This document shows, piece by piece, positions 4,919 to 7,570 of a stretch of DNA of 7,570 bases. The stretch's first letter is position 1. Every line of letters begins with the position of its first letter. The notes under the pieces were generated by a model. The model had not been told where the DNA came from and ran no database searches. It was given only the letters and a program-made list of their open reading frames with translations. The stretch is from Gemmatimonadota bacterium. Its GTDB lineage: Bacteria > GCA-2686955. Where the stretch lies: the NCBI GenBank assembly GCA_026991065.1, contig JALXCG010000182.1, positions 1 through 7,570 of the forward strand. Reading direction: 5' to 3'. The translations under genes and the position numbers were made by a program.

Positions 4919-6889
4919 TCAGCTGCTCTCGCGGAGCACGATCGGGGCGTCGCTCAGGCGCTGAAACTCTGAATACAGGGCCTGCAGGTCGGGGTAGGCG
5001 CTTTGCGGCCAGAACGCTCGCCTCAGTCGCAAACACCGTTGCAAGGAGACGGCGTTGCCGACCCGGCGCGCGATCATTTGGCAGGAACCGACGCGATTCA
5101 CCACCGAGGTGTCGGCCGGCAGCGCCTCGATCTCCAGGTTCTGCGGTAGTTGTAGTTGAATGATCTCGGTGCGGACGTTGGCGAAATCGAAGACGATCGG
5201 CGTGACTCGGTGAGCAGCAGTCAACCGTGGTTCCCGAAAACCGGTCCAACTTAGCGGCCGCAGCAGCAACCGTGCACCCAACTCCTCGCCGCGGTTGCCG
5301 AGATCGAGTGTGGCGCGCGTTGCCAAGAGCGGCGGATCCGAGGACGCCTTTTCGATCCGCAGAGAGTCCACCGCATCGGCGAGCAGGACCCGTTGCAGCA
5401 GGTTGGAGAGTGACGCGGCGAGTGGTTCCTCATCGGTGGTTACCCCCAGCGTGTCGCGAATTGCCCAATACTCTTGCCCACTCCAACGATCGCTGCAGTG
5501 GCCGCGACAATGGCCCTCGGAGTCGATGGCGACACTGAGGGTTCGTCGATGGGTGTTCGCGCGCGGCGCCGAAAAGGGGATGGTGACCAACCGCTGTTTG
5601 ACCGCTCCGACCAGCAGCGCAGTGGTTCCTTCGAGTGTCCAGGGCAGTTGTCCGCAGGGGTAGGAATCGAACTCAAGCGAATAGAAGTCGAAACCGCCGT
5701 CATCGCGCTCCAGTGCCACCAAGTCCGTGGTGAACTGCCAGATCTTGAGGTCGCGGACGAAGACCCCCTGGTCGCGTGGCAGCCCGAAGGCCAGATGGGC
5801 CGGCAGATCAAGCGATCGCAGCAGTTCCCAGAGCAGCGCCTGCCGCTCGTGTGTGGTCCCGCAGCCACGTTGTAGCATCATTTCGCAGGAGCGATTCCGC
5901 TTGGACGCTTTCTTCGGCTGCTCGACCCGGCGGATGTGGGCGCGAACCCAGTTGTAGGCGGCGCATACCCGCTCCTCCCGGCTGCCCTCCCGCGGCAACT
6001 CCGCTTTCACTTGGTCCAAACGCTTCGAATCGCGTGTAAAGAACGCGTGGATCCAGCGTGTGGATTTCTCCGCTTGCCGATCCCAAAAGCCATGGGTCGA
6101 GCGATCGTCGCCATAGTAGAAGAAAGCGTTGGCGCTAACCATCCTCTTTTCAAAACTGAATGGCTCCGCCACATAGGGGGGAAGATTGGTCGCAGTGAAC
6201 AGTAACTCGCGCGGATCTCCGCTGTCCGGATGCCGTTCCACCCGGACCCAGTCGGCGCAGTTGCGCAGCACGTAGTTGGGCCGCAGAGGGCGGGTCTTGG
6301 TGCCGATGGCGACTGTGAACCCGTGCAAGTAGGGACCCAACCGCCAAGTGTAGCGGTTGCGCAACAACGGGATCTCTTTCTGGATCTCCCAGGGCGGCGG
6401 CACCGGAAATGAACTCTTGATGCGAATGCGAAAAGCGTAGTCGATGATGCAGTCGGTGGTGACTCCCTGCAGAGAGAAACACTGCTCCTCGATTGTGAGA
6501 TCATGGCTGCGCACCACTTCGTGCTTGCGCAGATCGCCTTTGTCGAGTTTAAACTCCCGGCCGTCGCGGAGTGTCGTCCGGGCGACGAAAGCTTCCAGTT
6601 TTTGTTGTTTCCGAAGCTGTGGAATGGTTCCTTCCGCCTGCGCAACTCCCTCGGGACCCAGAATGCGGATGCGCCGATAGAGGGTGTAGCGCTGAATGTC
6701 ATGATGGATCTGAGTGTCGTCGTTGGTGACTTCCTCGAAGATCATCACCGCGTCCTGCACCGGGCAATCGGCGGGTGCGGCAACCGCCCAGTCATCAGCG
6801 TCGATCGGTCGCAACTCCAGCTTTCCACCTGCCCACGCCCGGGCCGCCGCCAGAGAGATCAACAACAGGCAGACGAGTGTTCGCTTCAT
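4919..6889 (-). CDS. DUF3857 / transglutaminase-like secreted protein, apparently catalytically inactive
   Basis: Exported protein of 656 residues with a clear signal peptide (MKRTLVCLLLISLAAARAWA, cleavage after residue 20). Residues about 45-260 fit the DUF3857 beta-rich domain, including V.....I...G. and the NLPPYVAEPFSFEKRM stretch near 235-250 that usually ends it. Residues about 300-410 correspond to the transglutaminase-like core, and 440-656 to the beta-rich C-terminal part of these proteins. The motif usually written RGYGDCKDKATLL appears here as RGCGTTHERQALL (341-353), so the nucleophile position holds Thr. The usual F-N-H-V is QFTTDLV (385-391), and the Asp of LDP is lost in FDFYSLE. 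All three catalytic residues therefore seem absent. The start overlaps the upstream gene's stop as ATGA, and AAGGAG lies 9 nt before it, so the two genes are translationally coupled. The role is unknown, probably envelope-associated binding or structural work rather than proteolysis. Confidence 0.82.
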   Translation of the reverse strand: MKRTLVCLLLISLAAARAWAGGKLELRPIDADDWAVAAPADCPVQDAVMIFEEVTNDDTQIHHDIQRYTLYRRIRILGPEGVAQAEGTIPQLRKQQKLEAFVARTTLRDGREFKLDKGDLRKHEVVRSHDLTIEEQCFSLQGVTTDCIIDYAFRIRIKSSFPVPPPWEIQKEIPLLRNRYTWRLGPYLHGFTVAIGTKTRPLRPNYVLRNCADWVRVERHPDSGDPRELLFTATNLPPYVAEPFSFEKRMVSANAFFYYGDDRSTHGFWDRQAEKSTRWIHAFFTRDSKRLDQVKAELPREGSREERVCAAYNWVRAHIRRVEQPKKASKRNRSCEMMLQRGCGTTHERQALLWELLRSLDLPAHLAFGLPRDQGVFVRDLKIWQFTTDLVALERDDGGFDFYSLEFDSYPCGQLPWTLEGTTALLVGAVKQRLVTIPFSAPRANTHRRTLSVAIDSEGHCRGHCSDRWSGQEYWAIRDTLGVTTDEEPLAASLSNLLQRVLLADAVDSLRIEKASSDPPLLATRATLDLGNRGEELGARLLLRPLSWTGFREPRLTAAHRVTPIVFDFANVRTEIIQLQLPQNLEIEALPADTSVVNRVGSCQMIARRVGNAVSLQRCLRLRRAFWPQSAYPDLQALYSEFQRLSDAPIVLRESS

Positions 6890-7570
6890 TCCAAGTCACT
6901 CCTTGGCGCCAGGAGCAGGGACCATCCCCGCAGCCGTTTGCGCTCGATCTCGAACTGGCGAGCAGCGCTGCTCTCCGCCGCATCCAGCATTCTTCCCGTG
7001 CGGGTCTGGCGGGAGTGGAAGCGCAGCACTCCCTGCTCCTCCTCCAGATCCGCCTGCAGTTCAGCCACAGCACAAACAGCGCTTCGCCGCGGATGGTGTA
7101 TTTCAACCCCGGTGCCCTGTGGCAGTTGCCAGTCGACGGTGATCTCCTCCACCCCGGGGGGCCCGAACCAGATGGGTTGCTGGCGTTCGGAACCGATCGC
7201 CACGGGCGGCTCGGCGCCGTAGAATGGGTTGGGATGAAAGAGGGTGAGCCCCGCGCTGCGGCGAACGTAGGCCGGCACACTCAGGTGGAAACTCTCCAGC
7301 AGCAGATCGCCGCAATCGATCAGTGAATACTGCGTGACCCGGGCCGCGGAGAGGTGGGGCGCCAGCCGGGACTGCCACTCCTGCTCCCGAACAGAAGCGG
7401 CCGCGCCGCGAACCGCGCAGCGCTGCTCTCCGGCCAGCAGACCGAAGCTGGAGACACAAACAGTTGCCTCCAGCCCACCGTCTGCGGCGAGCGTGGCGGT
7501 CGCCTCCAGCCGTCGCAGCAGTGCATCGACCGGCGGTTCGGGCAGCCGTCGCAAAGCGGTTTCACCGCGG
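6886..7570 (-). CDS. C-terminal part of a second DUF3857/transglutaminase-like protein (5' end outside the window)
   Basis: The frame is open through the right edge (first complete codon ends at 7569), so only the last 227 residues are seen. The TTG at 7554 is not a credible start, because the family pattern already runs through it: GETALRRLPEPPVDALLRR resembles the linker after the transglutaminase core in DUF3857 proteins. Next comes ATATLAADGGLEATVCV, matching the A.L..DG.L.. strand pair that opens their C-terminal domain. The same layout is seen at about residues 445-656 of the downstream gene product: a beta-rich block, an F.PNPF region, a P.G...ITVDWQLP strand and an aromatic/basic tail ending near LLLAPRSDLE. 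The two are therefore paralogues in tandem. The stop TGA overlaps the next ATG. Whether this copy keeps the catalytic Cys-His-Asp cannot be seen here. Confidence 0.75.
   Translation of the reverse strand, partial: RGETALRRLPEPPVDALLRRLEATATLAADGGLEATVCVSSFGLLAGEQRCAVRGAAASVREQEWQSRLAPHLSAARVTQYSLIDCGDLLLESFHLSVPAYVRRSAGLTLFHPNPFYGAEPPVAIGSERQQPIWFGPPGVEEITVDWQLPQGTGVEIHHPRRSAVCAVAELQADLEEEQGVLRFHSRQTRTGRMLDAAESSAARQFEIERKRLRGWSLLLAPRSDLE
6899..6904 (-). promoter_or_regulatory. Ribosome binding site inside the upstream gene
   Basis: Read on the - strand this is AAGGAG, 9 nt before the ATG at 6889. It lies within the last codons of the upstream paralogue. With the 4-nt ATGA overlap it shows that the second gene is translated as part of the same message. 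Confidence 0.75.

Noticed and set aside
6503-7222. + strand open frame of 239 codons
   Set aside because: It is antisense to the two DUF3857-type genes across their junction, with low-complexity Ser/Arg-rich translation and no supporting signals.

Overview
This is a GC-rich bacterial window. It holds one gene on the + strand, four genes on the - strand, and two decayed gene fragments in the intergenic spaces. The best clue to the source is the C-terminus of the 561-residue secreted protein. It has an NPFNP motif, then a FlgD-Ig / T9SS-type-A-like module ending in SGVY..RL...G....KL.L.K. Such tails, secreted proteins of unknown function and DUF3857 proteins at high GC are typical of FCB-group candidate lineages (Eisenbacteria/Krumholzibacteria-like). 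That placement is inferred from protein style, not from a marker gene.

Layout. Positions 4-1500 (+) encode an NCS1-family nucleobase/hydantoin/allantoin-type cation symporter, whose partner catabolic genes probably lie to the left of the window. A 50-bp convergent gap with a GC-rich hairpin separates it from a - strand secreted protein with a sorting-like tail (1551-3236). That gene's frame stays open far upstream to 3671, but the signal peptide, Shine-Dalgarno site, structured leader and a TTGACA promoter all put its start at 3236. Next comes a short fragment that reads like one FG-GAP/VCBS repeat (3454-3612, -). A perfect hairpin then abuts the stop codon of a small secreted four-cysteine protein (3634-4059, -). 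An 860-bp gap follows; its right half holds the C-terminal end of a formylglycine-generating-enzyme (FGE/SUMF1)-like protein broken by two single-base deletions (4546-4789, -).

From 4919 to the right edge is a two-gene operon read leftward. It consists of the end of one DUF3857/transglutaminase-like protein (6886-7570, cut by the window) and a complete second one (4919-6889), overlapping by 4 nt (ATGA). The complete protein aligns with the transglutaminase core but lacks Cys, His and Asp at the catalytic positions, so it looks like a pseudoenzyme paired with a paralogue.

No tRNA, rRNA, CRISPR array, intact insertion sequence or phage gene was seen. The items most worth a second look are the catalytically blank DUF3857 pair, the two relics, the structured leader of the secreted protein gene and the unrecognised 141-residue secreted protein.
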